Source: Pseudomonadota bacterium
Lineage (GTDB): Bacteria; Desulfobacterota; Desulfobacteria; Desulfobacterales; Desulfobacteraceae
Assembly: GCA_018821535.1 (NCBI GenBank)
Contig: JAHJLV010000039.1
Location: 1 to 58,340, forward strand
DNA: 58,340 nucleotides
Reading direction: 5' to 3'
The position numbers and the translations under genes were made by a program. The notes beneath the pieces are model-generated. The model ran no database searches. It was not told the origin of the DNA and saw only the letters and a list, made by a program, of their open reading frames with translations. Numbering within the stretch: the stretch's first letter is position 1; every line of letters begins with the position of its first letter. This document shows, piece after piece, positions 1-8,051 of this stretch.

Positions 1-430
1 CAGCATCTTCGTCCAGCTCGTCTATTTCTTCAAGTGTTTCATCCTCGTCCAGTTCAATTTCCTCGATGTCCTCGTTTTCCTCGAGTTCAATTTCTTCAGC
101 ATCTTCGTCCAGCTCGTCTATTTCTTCAAGTGTTTCATCCTCGTCCAGTTCAATTTCCTCGATGTCCTCGTTTTCATCGAGTTCAATTTCTTCAACATCT
201 TCGTCCAGCTCGTCTATTTCTTCAAGTGCTTCATCCTCGTCCAGCTCAATTTCCTCGATGTCCTCGTTTTCCTCGAGTTCAATTTCTTCAGCATCTTCGT
301 CCAGCTCGCCTATTTCTTCAAGTGTTTCATCCTCATCCAGTTCAATTTCCTCGATGTCCTCGTTTTCCTCGAGTTCAATTTCTTCAACATCTTCGTCCAG
401 CTCGCCTATTTCTTCAAGTGCTTCTTCAAG
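1..430. repeat. 96-bp in-frame tandem repeats
   Basis: The same 96-bp unit begins at 1, 97, 193, 289 and 385, so four complete units plus a partial one are visible and the array continues off the left edge. Units differ by only a few bases (for example gct/gtt and tct/cct changes), which alter single residues such as A/V and D/G. The length is a multiple of three, so copy number can change without breaking the frame. On the coding (minus) strand each unit gives 32 residues, of which well over half are Glu or Asp. Confidence 0.93.
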
Positions 431-1039
431 GGTTCCGGAATCTTCAAATTTGTGTTCCCCGGTTTTGAGTCTTCTCAACCCAGGGGTTGACGCCAGTTCT
501 TCTTCTGACAGCACCTCTTCAGTGATTTTGTTCAGGATCTTTTTTATCTGTTCGACAATGTCATTGGATTCATTTTTAAGGTTGTTCTGCTGGTATTGAT
601 CCAGAAAATCGGTAACCGCTTTCAGCAGGTTTGTGGCCTGATCAAGATTGATATCTCCGGTTTTTACAGCATCTGTAAAAGAATTGAGCAGATTGCTTTT
701 TGCCTCCTCTGTCATGTCAAAGATATTGGCTTCGGCAATGGTGATGTTCTCAAGATTCATCCCTTTTTGGGACAGTTTTTCAAGATCCGTATTGATGGAG
801 GATTTAATGCTGGTAAAATTTCGTCGCTTGGCTTTTATTTTTACAGGATCATCATCCACATCCCAGATAGCCGGGATCAAGGCATCCATATCAATTGAGT
901 CAAGCTGGTTAAGAGCGTCTTCGGCAATATAAAAGCTTCGAATGGCCAGTATGGCTTTTTGCTTTACAGAATTCGGCCGGTATCTGAGGTTTTCAATGGC
1001 CTGGTCAATTCCTTCGATCGAGATGGATATATTTGCCAA
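1..1039 (-). CDS. Acidic tandem-repeat protein, C-terminus off the left edge
   Basis: The minus strand is open from a TTG at 1039 to the window edge, giving about 346 codons with the 3' end missing. TTG is chosen because a GGGAG ribosome site lies about 9 bases upstream and an in-frame TAA lies only a few codons further up; no ATG occurs before about position 890. The first 200 or so residues are ordinary mixed sequence, probably helical (it contains D-I-V-E-Q-I-K-K-I-L). From about residue 205 the protein turns into Glu/Asp-rich 32-residue repeats of the type E-E-I-E-L-E-E-N-E-D-I-E-E. I do not recognise the family. It is divergent from the parA-like gene, so the two may share a control region. 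The Ser-rich plus-strand frames over the repeats are shadows of this coding sequence. Confidence 0.72.
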   Translation of the reverse strand, partial: MANISISIEGIDQAIENLRYRPNSVKQKAILAIRSFYIAEDALNQLDSIDMDALIPAIWDVDDDPVKIKAKRRNFTSIKSSINTDLEKLSQKGMNLENITIAEANIFDMTEEAKSNLLNSFTDAVKTGDINLDQATNLLKAVTDFLDQYQQNNLKNESNDIVEQIKKILNKITEEVLSEEELASTPGLRRLKTGEHKFEDSGTLEEALEEIGELDEDVEEIELEENEDIEEIELDEDETLEEIGELDEDAEEIELEENEDIEEIELDEDEALEEIDELDEDVEEIELDENEDIEEIELDEDETLEEIDELDEDAEEIELEENEDIEEIELDEDETLEEIDELDEDA

Positions 1040-1222
1040 AAGCAGGTTTCTCCCGTTGCAGTTTGAAATCGGTCTGTATTATTATATATTCGCCGTATTA
1101 TTTCAACACACCCGACGTTTTTCTATACAAAAAAACTGTCAGATCGTGCGAAAATAAGATGGATGCCTTTTATTTAAACTATATGATTGAAATTTTTGAT
1201 AATTGTGTTAAAGATATTGCCT

Positions 1223-1987
1223 ATGACGAAGATAATTACCATAGCGGGGCAGAAGGGTGGAACAGGGAAAAGTGTAACAGCAGTTAATTTCGCAGCTTCG
1301 CTTGCATTACTGGAACAAAAGACATTATTGATTGATACGGATCCCCAGGGATGTTCCACGAAATGGTGCGGATTAAAACCTTCAGAGGATACATCTGATC
1401 TGACATCCATATTTACCGGACGATCCCAGGTGATGGATGCTGTGGCAAAAACTCAGGTTCAATATATGGATGTTATCCCGGCCGGATTTGATCTGTTCCA
1501 GGCAGCATTAAAATTATCCAGACATGCCGGAAATGAAAAAATTCTGCGTATTTTTCTCAAGGATATCCAGGGCGAATACGAGTATATTATCATTGATTCA
1601 CCATCTTCTTTCAGTTTTTTGACCATAACCGCCATGATGGCTGCCGACAGTCTGGTGGTCTGCACAACGTCTGACCAGAATACATCCGGGGATTTTCAAA
1701 GCCTGCTTGCAATGGTGAAATATATAAGACACACCCATGATATCTCCTTGAAAATTTTAGGTTTTTTATTTAATCGATGTAAAATATTGTCCTGCGGCAA
1801 GATATGTATTGACGATCGCCATTTATTTAACACTGAACAAATGATGCCTGATATTTTTATTCCCGAAGATGACACCATCCGGCAATCAATTGAATCCGCA
1901 GTTCCCTGTGCACTGTATGACATTAAAAGTCCTGCTGCCCGGGCATATTTGAATTTTGCAAATCAGATGCATTGTTTCTTTAAATAA
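1223..1987 (+). CDS. ParA/MinD-family ATPase (orphan)
   Basis: A 254-residue P-loop ATPase of the ParA/Soj type. The deviant Walker A motif KGGTGKS is at residues 11-17 with the signature lysine K11, followed by the LLIDTDPQG box at about 35-43 and a Walker B strand (YIIIDSP) near residue 115. These ATPases dimerise with ATP and position DNA, protein clusters or organelles. I use the ATG at 1223; a TTG twelve codons upstream is possible but weak. No parB or parS-like site is seen nearby, so this is an orphan ParA and not a standard chromosome-partition pair. It is followed 12 bp later by two unknown genes in the same direction, which are the best candidates for its partners or cargo. Confidence 0.88.
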   Translation: MTKIITIAGQKGGTGKSVTAVNFAASLALLEQKTLLIDTDPQGCSTKWCGLKPSEDTSDLTSIFTGRSQVMDAVAKTQVQYMDVIPAGFDLFQAALKLSRHAGNEKILRIFLKDIQGEYEYIIIDSPSSFSFLTITAMMAADSLVVCTTSDQNTSGDFQSLLAMVKYIRHTHDISLKILGFLFNRCKILSCGKICIDDRHLFNTEQMMPDIFIPEDDTIRQSIESAVPCALYDIKSPAARAYLNFANQMHCFFK

Positions 1988-1999
1988 TAAGGGGTTTTT

Positions 2000-2410
2000 A
2001 TGAAACTTACCAGTCAGGAAACGATTCAGGAAAGTGAAAAAGAATTTATAGATACCATCAATGCAGAATTGGATTGGGAGGCCATTGAAAAAATGCTTCT
2101 TGAAAAGCATGGGTTTACGCTACAGGATGAAATCGAATATAAGGATGGAGATCTGGTTGTTTATAATGACAGCATTGCATATAAATTTGATTTTGAAATT
2201 AAAGTTCCGTTATCTGTGATTTTTAACAGGGATGGTGAATGCCTTGAAATATCCACTGTGCGGGAAGATTTTGAATCAGAAGATGAAAGTGGTATGAATG
2301 AAACCCGAACCAAAGAATTTTCAGATCATCCTGAACCCGAAGACAGGGTGGCTCAAATGGCCTCAAATCTGGCCGATATGATTTCTGAAATCAATCAGGG
2401 GGATGAATAA
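2000..2410 (+). CDS. Hypothetical protein, 136 aa, acidic
   Basis: A small soluble protein of 136 residues with no signal peptide or membrane segment. The N-terminal part is predicted helical (E-K-E-F-I-D-T-I-N-A-E-L-D-W), the middle has alternating hydrophobic strands (D-L-V-V-Y-N, V-P-L-S-V-I-F), and the C-terminal 45 residues are acidic and probably disordered before a final helix. I do not recognise a family. An AAGGGG-like ribosome site precedes the ATG. It starts 12 bp after parA and its stop overlaps the next gene's start by one base, so it is translated with both neighbours and may act with the ParA protein. Function unknown. Confidence 0.85.
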   Translation: MKLTSQETIQESEKEFIDTINAELDWEAIEKMLLEKHGFTLQDEIEYKDGDLVVYNDSIAYKFDFEIKVPLSVIFNRDGECLEISTVREDFESEDESGMNETRTKEFSDHPEPEDRVAQMASNLADMISEINQGDE

Positions 2411-3879
2411 TGAATACAGATGCAATTTCCGGCAGTGAGCTGGCTCCTTCAGTTGTAAGAGATCAGCTGGATGAAATTCTGGCCCATGAAATTATATCCT
2501 TGCTGGATGTGGATGAAAACACTGCCATGATGTCCTTTAATCTGGCGAGCATTTCCTGTGTGACGCTTATTATTGAAAGAGAAAGAGAGATTAAGCAGTA
2601 CGCTGATTTCCCGCCGGAAAGATATTCAAAAGGCTCTTTTATAAATGAACTGGTTGATATAGGTCTGGAAAAAGATGAAAGTCTTGAAGAAACGGTCGAT
2701 TCAGTTTTAAAAAATGGCTATATCAGTGTGGATGACAAAGGGGAGCTTAGAGCAGAGATGCCATCTTTTATGATGGTGGGGTTTCTTGATAATATGTTTC
2801 CGGGAATGCAGGGGATGAATCTTGTGGCATTTGTTCTCCAGATGAATGATGAAGTCAATTCCGGAAGGAAAAATTTAGAACTGGCCAAGGAAAGTTTTAA
2901 GTCAACCTTGAAAAGTCGCGGGGTTTCCGTATCAAAAGATAAAGCGGCAGAAAAAGCATCTGAGATTGTTTCCGGCGTTGTGGCAACCAGTCCCCAGTCT
3001 CTTGAAATTTCTAAAAAATTGAAGAAAAATAATCTGGATCGGTTGTCAAAACTGATCAAAACCCGAAGGCAACGATCCCAGGATACCCAGGGCAGATTAA
3101 AGATCAAGGATGTTTTTGATAAAGGGCCATCAAAAGAAGAAATTCAGGCCCAGAAAGAAGAGCTGATTAAAGCTGAAGAAGCAGCAAAAAAAGCTGTGGA
3201 ACTGGCAAAAAAACTGGCTGAAAAAGATGAACAGATACGCGAAGCTGAAGAAGCGGTAAAGGAAGCAGCAAAACAGCTTGCAGAAATTGAGAGAAGAGAA
3301 AAAGAGCTTTTGATTGCTCAGCAGGAAGCACAGAAAGCTGAGCTGAAAGCTCAGGAGCTTGCTGTCAAAGAAGCGGAAATTGCACAGAAAGAGGCTCAGT
3401 TAAAGGACCTGGAGGAAAGATTAAGGCAGGCTGAAGAAGACCGGTTGAAAAGAGAAGCGGACGCAGCGGCCAAGGCACAGGAAAAAGAAAAGAAAAATCA
3501 GTCCGAGGATGATGAGGACATCGAGTCCCGGATTGCAGCTTTTGAAAGCGAGCTGGCCATGCCCTGTCCCTTGTGTAAACAAGGTGAAGTGGTTGAAAAA
3601 ACCACAGAAAAGGGAAAAGCGTTTTTTTCATGTTCTTCATCTGAGTGCCGGTTTGTTTCCTGGGATAAACCCTATCATTTTGAATGTCCCCTGTGTAAAA
3701 ATTCCTTTCTGACGGAAATTGATATCGGCGATGGTAAAAAAGGGCTGAAGTGTCCAAGAGCCACCTGCTCATATACTCAGGGCAATTTATTTGATCCCAA
3801 ACAGAATGTGGCCCAGGCAGTTTCAGACAGCGGGGGAGTCAGGAAAAAGAAAAAGGTTGTCAGAAGAAAGAGACATTAA
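2410..3879 (+). CDS. Coiled-coil protein with two C-terminal zinc ribbons
   Basis: A 489-residue protein of unknown function. Residues 1-200 form a mostly helical domain. Residues about 235-365 are a long Ala/Glu/Lys/Gln-rich coiled coil. Two C4-type zinc ribbons follow, with Cys pairs starting at C386 (CPLCKQ) and C426 (CPLCKN) and each closed by a further Cys pair (CSSSEC, CPRATC); the spacing resembles the C-terminal ribbons of type IA topoisomerases, which bind single-stranded DNA. The protein ends in a strongly basic tail (R-K-K-K-K-V-V-R-R-K-R-H). Coiled coil plus ribbons plus basic tail suggests a nucleic-acid-binding scaffold. The start overlaps the preceding gene (TAATG). Position in the parA operon suggests it is cargo, adaptor or partner of that ATPase; this is inference. 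Confidence 0.85.
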   Translation: MNTDAISGSELAPSVVRDQLDEILAHEIISLLDVDENTAMMSFNLASISCVTLIIEREREIKQYADFPPERYSKGSFINELVDIGLEKDESLEETVDSVLKNGYISVDDKGELRAEMPSFMMVGFLDNMFPGMQGMNLVAFVLQMNDEVNSGRKNLELAKESFKSTLKSRGVSVSKDKAAEKASEIVSGVVATSPQSLEISKKLKKNNLDRLSKLIKTRRQRSQDTQGRLKIKDVFDKGPSKEEIQAQKEELIKAEEAAKKAVELAKKLAEKDEQIREAEEAVKEAAKQLAEIERREKELLIAQQEAQKAELKAQELAVKEAEIAQKEAQLKDLEERLRQAEEDRLKREADAAAKAQEKEKKNQSEDDEDIESRIAAFESELAMPCPLCKQGEVVEKTTEKGKAFFSCSSSECRFVSWDKPYHFECPLCKNSFLTEIDIGDGKKGLKCPRATCSYTQGNLFDPKQNVAQAVSDSGGVRKKKKVVRRKRH

Positions 3880-3881
3880 CA

Positions 3882-4979
3882 GTGTTACCCTTTATTGCAA
3901 AAAATATTGATAAAAAACTTGAAAGTATTTATTCAAAGGTCTTAAACGGCATCCGTCTTTCAAAGGAAGACGGGATCTGCCTTTATGAAACCAATGATCT
4001 GATCGGTCTGGGAAAAATTGCAGATCATGTGAGAAGGGCCCGGCACAAAAATCAGGCCTTTTATGTATATAATCAGCATTTGAATTATACCAATGTGTGC
4101 AAAAACCGCTGCCGTTTCTGTGCCTATGCCAAAGATGAGGGGCAAGCAGGTGCCTATGCATACACCTGTGAACAAATCGAACAAAGACTTTTAGACCGGA
4201 TTGACGAACCTGTAAAAGAACTGCATATTGTCGGCGGGCTGAATGAAAGCCTGGATTTTCAGTATTTTATTGATCTGCTCAAAACAGTGAAACGGATCCG
4301 GCCGGATGCTGCAATCAAGGCATTTACCTGTGTTGAAATTGATTATCTGTCCAATCTTTCCGGACTTTCTTTGGATGAAACCATACAACAGTTGAAAAAT
4401 GCGGGTCTTGAAATGATGCCGGGTGGGGGTGCTGAAGTTTTAAACTCCCGGGTTCATGAAGCCTTGTTTCCCAAAAAAATCGGTCATGAGCGCTGGCTTG
4501 AAATTGTAAGGGCAGTGCATAAGGCCGGAATCAAGACCAATGCCACCATGCTGTACGGTCATATTGAAACCATAGAAGAACGGGTAGATCATCTGATGGC
4601 ACTTCGCGAGCTTCAGGATGAAACAAAGGGTTTTTCCGCATTTATCCCTTTGGCATTTCATTCGGAAAATACCCAGTTGTCCCATCTTCCCCCCACCACC
4701 GCAATGGATGATTTAAAAGCGGTTGCAGCGGCCCGTCTGATGCTGGATAATTTTGATCATATTAAAGCCTACTGGGTCATGATCGGCGAAAAACTGGCCC
4801 AGGTGGCATTAAGTTTTGGCGCAGATGACCTGGATGGAACCATCATTGAAGAAAAAATCACCCATACTGCAGGGGCCAAATCTGCAAAAGGTCTGACCCA
4901 GGACCAGATGGAAGAGATGATTAAGGCTGCAGGATTTGAACCGGTACAAAGGGATTCTTTTTATCATCCGGTAAATTGA
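3882..4979 (+). CDS. mqnE: Aminofutalosine synthase MqnE (radical SAM)
   Basis: MqnE joins S-adenosylmethionine to the enolpyruvyl ether made by MqnA, giving aminofutalosine, the second step of the futalosine route to menaquinone. The radical-SAM cluster cysteines are C73, C77 and C80 (C-x3-C-x2-C, ending C-A-Y, as usual in MqnE). The MMPGGGAEV segment and the IKAYWVM segment near the C-terminus are family hallmarks that separate it from MqnC. At 365 residues the length is typical. The start is GTG at 3882, only two bases after the zinc-ribbon gene, so translation may be coupled. It heads the menaquinone group and is followed 10 bp later by mqnC. Confidence 0.93.
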   Translation: MLPFIAKNIDKKLESIYSKVLNGIRLSKEDGICLYETNDLIGLGKIADHVRRARHKNQAFYVYNQHLNYTNVCKNRCRFCAYAKDEGQAGAYAYTCEQIEQRLLDRIDEPVKELHIVGGLNESLDFQYFIDLLKTVKRIRPDAAIKAFTCVEIDYLSNLSGLSLDETIQQLKNAGLEMMPGGGAEVLNSRVHEALFPKKIGHERWLEIVRAVHKAGIKTNATMLYGHIETIEERVDHLMALRELQDETKGFSAFIPLAFHSENTQLSHLPPTTAMDDLKAVAAARLMLDNFDHIKAYWVMIGEKLAQVALSFGADDLDGTIIEEKITHTAGAKSAKGLTQDQMEEMIKAAGFEPVQRDSFYHPVN

Positions 4980-4989
4980 TACAAAAAAA

Positions 4990-6048
4990 ATGAATGATTT
5001 AGACCTTATAATTGAAACACTGGACAACAATCAGCGGATTGATATTGATCAGGCATTGCTGCTGTTTCAAAAAGCAGATCTGCTGACCCTGGCAGACCTT
5101 GCCAGTCAGAAACGGTTTTTTCACCATCCGGAAAGAATCATCACCTATGTTGTGGACAGAAATATTAATTATACCAATATCTGTATGTCCGGGTGCAGAT
5201 TCTGCGCATTTTTCAAGTCTCCTGAACAGGGGGACGGATATGTGATTTCAAAACAGGATTTGTCTGCCAAGATTCAGGAAACCATTGATCTTGGCGGCAC
5301 CCAGATCCTTTTGCAGGGTGGAATGAACCCGGGGCTTGATCTGGATTATTATATTGATCTGCTGAGCTTTATTAAAGCGAATTTTGATATTCATATCCAC
5401 GGATTCTCGCCCCCGGAAATCGGATTCATTGCTCAGAATGCAGCCTTATCTGTTAAACAAACCATTTCAATACTCCGGCAGGCAGGGCTTGCGTCCATTC
5501 CCGGCGGCGGTGCGGAAATTTTATGTGATGATGTCCGCAGACAGGTGTCTCCCAACAAATGCACTTCTGAGCAATGGCTTGAGGTCATGCGCCAGGCGCA
5601 TCTGCAGGGCATGAGATCCAGCGCCACCATGATGTTTGGGCATCTTGAAAAACAGATTCATCTATTTGAGCACATGGATAAAATCCGGCGACTTCAGGAT
5701 GAAACCAAAGGATTTACCGCGTTTATCCCCTGGACGTTTCAGTCTGCAAATACCAAAATTAGCGTTAAGCCTAAAACCAGCGTTGAATATTTAAAAGTGC
5801 TGGCCATAAGCCGTCTGTTTCTGGATAATATTGACAATATTCAGGCATCCTGGGTGACCCAGGGTGATAAAATCGCACAGACCGCCTTGTTTTTTGGTGC
5901 CAATGATATGGGCAGCACCATGATTGAGGAAAATGTGGTGGCCTCTGCCGGTGTTAACTTTATGCTGCCCAAAGAAGAACTGATCCGCCTGATTGCCACT
6001 GCCGGATTTGAGCCTCGTCAGCGTGACTGCTATTATAACCTTCTATGA
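4990..6048 (+). CDS. mqnC: Cyclic dehypoxanthine futalosine synthase MqnC (radical SAM)
   Basis: MqnC cyclises dehypoxanthine futalosine to the spiro compound that MqnD then opens to 1,4-dihydroxy-6-naphthoate. The protein has 352 residues with the radical-SAM cysteines at C65, C69 and C72 (C-x3-C-x2-C, ending C-A-F). The SIPGGGAEI, TAFIPWTFQ and IQASWVTQG segments are typical of MqnC and differ from the matching MqnE segments. It is paralogous to its upstream neighbour. The stop overlaps the next start in an ATGA arrangement, so the four menaquinone genes are almost certainly one transcript. Confidence 0.94.
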   Translation: MNDLDLIIETLDNNQRIDIDQALLLFQKADLLTLADLASQKRFFHHPERIITYVVDRNINYTNICMSGCRFCAFFKSPEQGDGYVISKQDLSAKIQETIDLGGTQILLQGGMNPGLDLDYYIDLLSFIKANFDIHIHGFSPPEIGFIAQNAALSVKQTISILRQAGLASIPGGGAEILCDDVRRQVSPNKCTSEQWLEVMRQAHLQGMRSSATMMFGHLEKQIHLFEHMDKIRRLQDETKGFTAFIPWTFQSANTKISVKPKTSVEYLKVLAISRLFLDNIDNIQASWVTQGDKIAQTALFFGANDMGSTMIEENVVASAGVNFMLPKEELIRLIATAGFEPRQRDCYYNLL

Positions 6049-7226
6049 GTTTTTCAAAAAACAATCCGGTTCTGATATCTGCGGATAGCCAAGCCTCTCA
6101 GATTCATCATGCCGGATGGATTGTTGCGGACGAGAATACGGTTATTAAAGACGGCTATATCGAAGTTGAAAATCAGAAAATTATTCATGTTTCATCAGAT
6201 CGGCCAAAGGGAAAGATCATTGATCAGGGCCCTGGAATTCTCATGCCGCCCCTTGTGAATACGCATCTTCATCTGGAACTGTCTGCCTTGAAAAATCTGC
6301 TGCCCTTTGATCAGGGGTTCAGACACTGGGTTAAAGTCCTTCTGGAAAAAAGAGAACAGCTGGGAAAAGAAAACCTGATTTCTGCAGCCGAACAAGCAAT
6401 TCAAACCCTGATTACTGCAGGTGTTTTATTTGTCGGGGATATTTCTACGCTGAACATCACTAAAAAGATATTGGAAAACAGCGCACTGCGCGGGATCTGT
6501 TTCCATGAATTTCTGGGAACCCGGATGGATGATTTTAAGTGTGAGAAAAAAAAAGAAATTTCCATCTCTGTTGCAGGTCATGCGCCTCACTCGTCTTCGC
6601 CTCAGCTTTTAACCGCATTAAAACAGAACACCAGAGCTTCAGGGGTGCCGTTTTCAATTCATGTGGCAGAATCTGAAGATGAGTCCGTATTTATCCGGGA
6701 TAAAAAAGGGGGGTGGGCAGATTTTCTTTTATCCAGAGGAATTGATGGTTCAAAATGGGAGATTGGCGGGAAAACACCGGTGGCCCACCTTAAGTCACTT
6801 GGCATTCTGGATTCAGATACCATCGCAGTTCATGTTCTGAACGCAGATGTGAATGACATGCAGATCATGGCCCGATCAAACGCGCATGTGTGTATCTGTC
6901 CCCGCAGTAATCTGAATCTTCACCGGAAACTGCCGGATATCCCAATGATGATCTCCTGTGGAATTTTTCCGGCGTTGGGAACGGACAGTCTTGCCAGTTG
7001 CGATTCTTTAAGCATTTTTGATGAAATGAAATTTATCAGGCAGCACTACCCGGATCTGTCATGTGAAATGATATTTTCCATGGCAACCATTAACGGGGCC
7101 AGGGCATTAAAATTGGATTTGCAGACAGGTACTCTTGCGCCAGATAAAAATGCACAGTTTCTGTACCTGCCTTTGGATGTAAAACATAAAAAGAATATAT
7201 TTCAGGAAATAATATGTCATGAATGA
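6045..7226 (+). CDS. mqnX: Amidohydrolase, probable aminofutalosine deaminase
   Basis: A 393-residue metal-dependent hydrolase of the amidohydrolase/ADA-like family. The metal-binding H-x-H is at H74/H76 (NTHLHLE), a third His lies in SIHVAESED near residue 205, another in the AVHVL strand near 264, and the catalytic Asp in ALGTDSLAS near 310. Within a futalosine cluster this protein is expected to deaminate aminofutalosine to futalosine ahead of the hydrolysis step. The start overlaps the mqnC stop by four bases and the end overlaps mqnA by eight. A related guanine- or methylthioadenosine-type deaminase cannot be excluded from sequence alone, but the context argues strongly for menaquinone synthesis. 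Confidence 0.85.
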   Translation: MSFSKNNPVLISADSQASQIHHAGWIVADENTVIKDGYIEVENQKIIHVSSDRPKGKIIDQGPGILMPPLVNTHLHLELSALKNLLPFDQGFRHWVKVLLEKREQLGKENLISAAEQAIQTLITAGVLFVGDISTLNITKKILENSALRGICFHEFLGTRMDDFKCEKKKEISISVAGHAPHSSSPQLLTALKQNTRASGVPFSIHVAESEDESVFIRDKKGGWADFLLSRGIDGSKWEIGGKTPVAHLKSLGILDSDTIAVHVLNADVNDMQIMARSNAHVCICPRSNLNLHRKLPDIPMMISCGIFPALGTDSLASCDSLSIFDEMKFIRQHYPDLSCEMIFSMATINGARALKLDLQTGTLAPDKNAQFLYLPLDVKHKKNIFQEIICHE

Positions 7227-8046
7227 ATCATCCGTATATATGGGAAAAATCAGTTATATTAATGCGTCTCCGGTATATTACGGGCTTGATCACGGACTTT
7301 TGCCGCCATGGCTGAAAATGGTTGCGGATGTTCCTGCAGCGTTGAACCATAAACTGATAAGCGGTGAGATAAAGATAAGCCCCATCTCTGCAGCTTTCTA
7401 TGCCATGAACCACAGACAGCTTCTGCTGCTTCCGCAATTGTCCATATCCTGTAACGGCAAAGTGCTCAGTGTTGTTCTGGTCACCAATTATGCCATGGAT
7501 GACCTGACAGGCAAAACAGTCATGTTTTCAAAAGAATCTGCTTCAGCCGCAGCGCTTTTAAAAATGATTTTTCATCAAAGAAACATAGAACCGGTTTACA
7601 CAGTGGGAGATGTCAATGATTTTAAAAAGGTCGGCAGTCAGGTTGATGCTGCTCTGGTGATCGGAGATGCAGCGCTTGTTCACCCCTGGGATCAAGAGTT
7701 TAAATACCGTATTGATCTGGGGCAGTTCTGGCACGAGATGACCGGCCTGCCATTTGTTTTTGCTGTATGGGCCGTGAGAAGATCTTTTGCCCAAAAATTT
7801 CCGGACACGGTGACCAGAATTCATCAGATTCTGCTTGAATCCAAAAAAAGCGGATATGAAAATCTGGATCAGATCATTAAAGATGGACAAAATAAACTGG
7901 GGATTCCACAAGAGCGGGTCAAACACTATTATGACCTGCTGTATTGTGATCTGGATGATCAGAAGATCAAAGCCATGGGCGTGTTTTTTGATTCGCTGTA
8001 TGAGAGAAATATTTTAAAACTCAAAGTGGATATTCAGTTTTTTTGA
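7219..8046 (+). CDS. mqnA: Chorismate dehydratase MqnA
   Basis: MqnA converts chorismate to 3-enolpyruvylbenzoate and commits it to the futalosine pathway. The 275-residue protein has the periplasmic-binding-protein-like fold seen in MqnA/MqnD, with the conserved start G-K-I-S-Y-I-N-A-S-P-V-Y, the substrate-binding ISPISAAFYA segment, and the TGLPFVFAVWA box. It overlaps the deaminase gene by eight bases. mqnB (futalosine hydrolase) and mqnD are not in the window. It ends five bases before a convergent histidine kinase gene with no clear terminator between. Confidence 0.92.
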   Translation: MNESSVYMGKISYINASPVYYGLDHGLLPPWLKMVADVPAALNHKLISGEIKISPISAAFYAMNHRQLLLLPQLSISCNGKVLSVVLVTNYAMDDLTGKTVMFSKESASAAALLKMIFHQRNIEPVYTVGDVNDFKKVGSQVDAALVIGDAALVHPWDQEFKYRIDLGQFWHEMTGLPFVFAVWAVRRSFAQKFPDTVTRIHQILLESKKSGYENLDQIIKDGQNKLGIPQERVKHYYDLLYCDLDDQKIKAMGVFFDSLYERNILKLKVDIQFF

Positions 8047-8051
8047 TTCTC

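Noticed and set aside
1..430. CRISPR array
   Set aside because: The 96-bp units are contiguous, in frame and without spacers, so they are a coding tandem repeat.
34..599. Two long Ser-rich and Arg/Pro-rich plus-strand frames
   Set aside because: They are other-frame readings of the acidic repeat coding sequence on the minus strand; low complexity comes from the repeat.
1223..1987. Plasmid partition locus
   Set aside because: No parB, parS-like repeats or replication gene; neighbours are chromosomal housekeeping genes.
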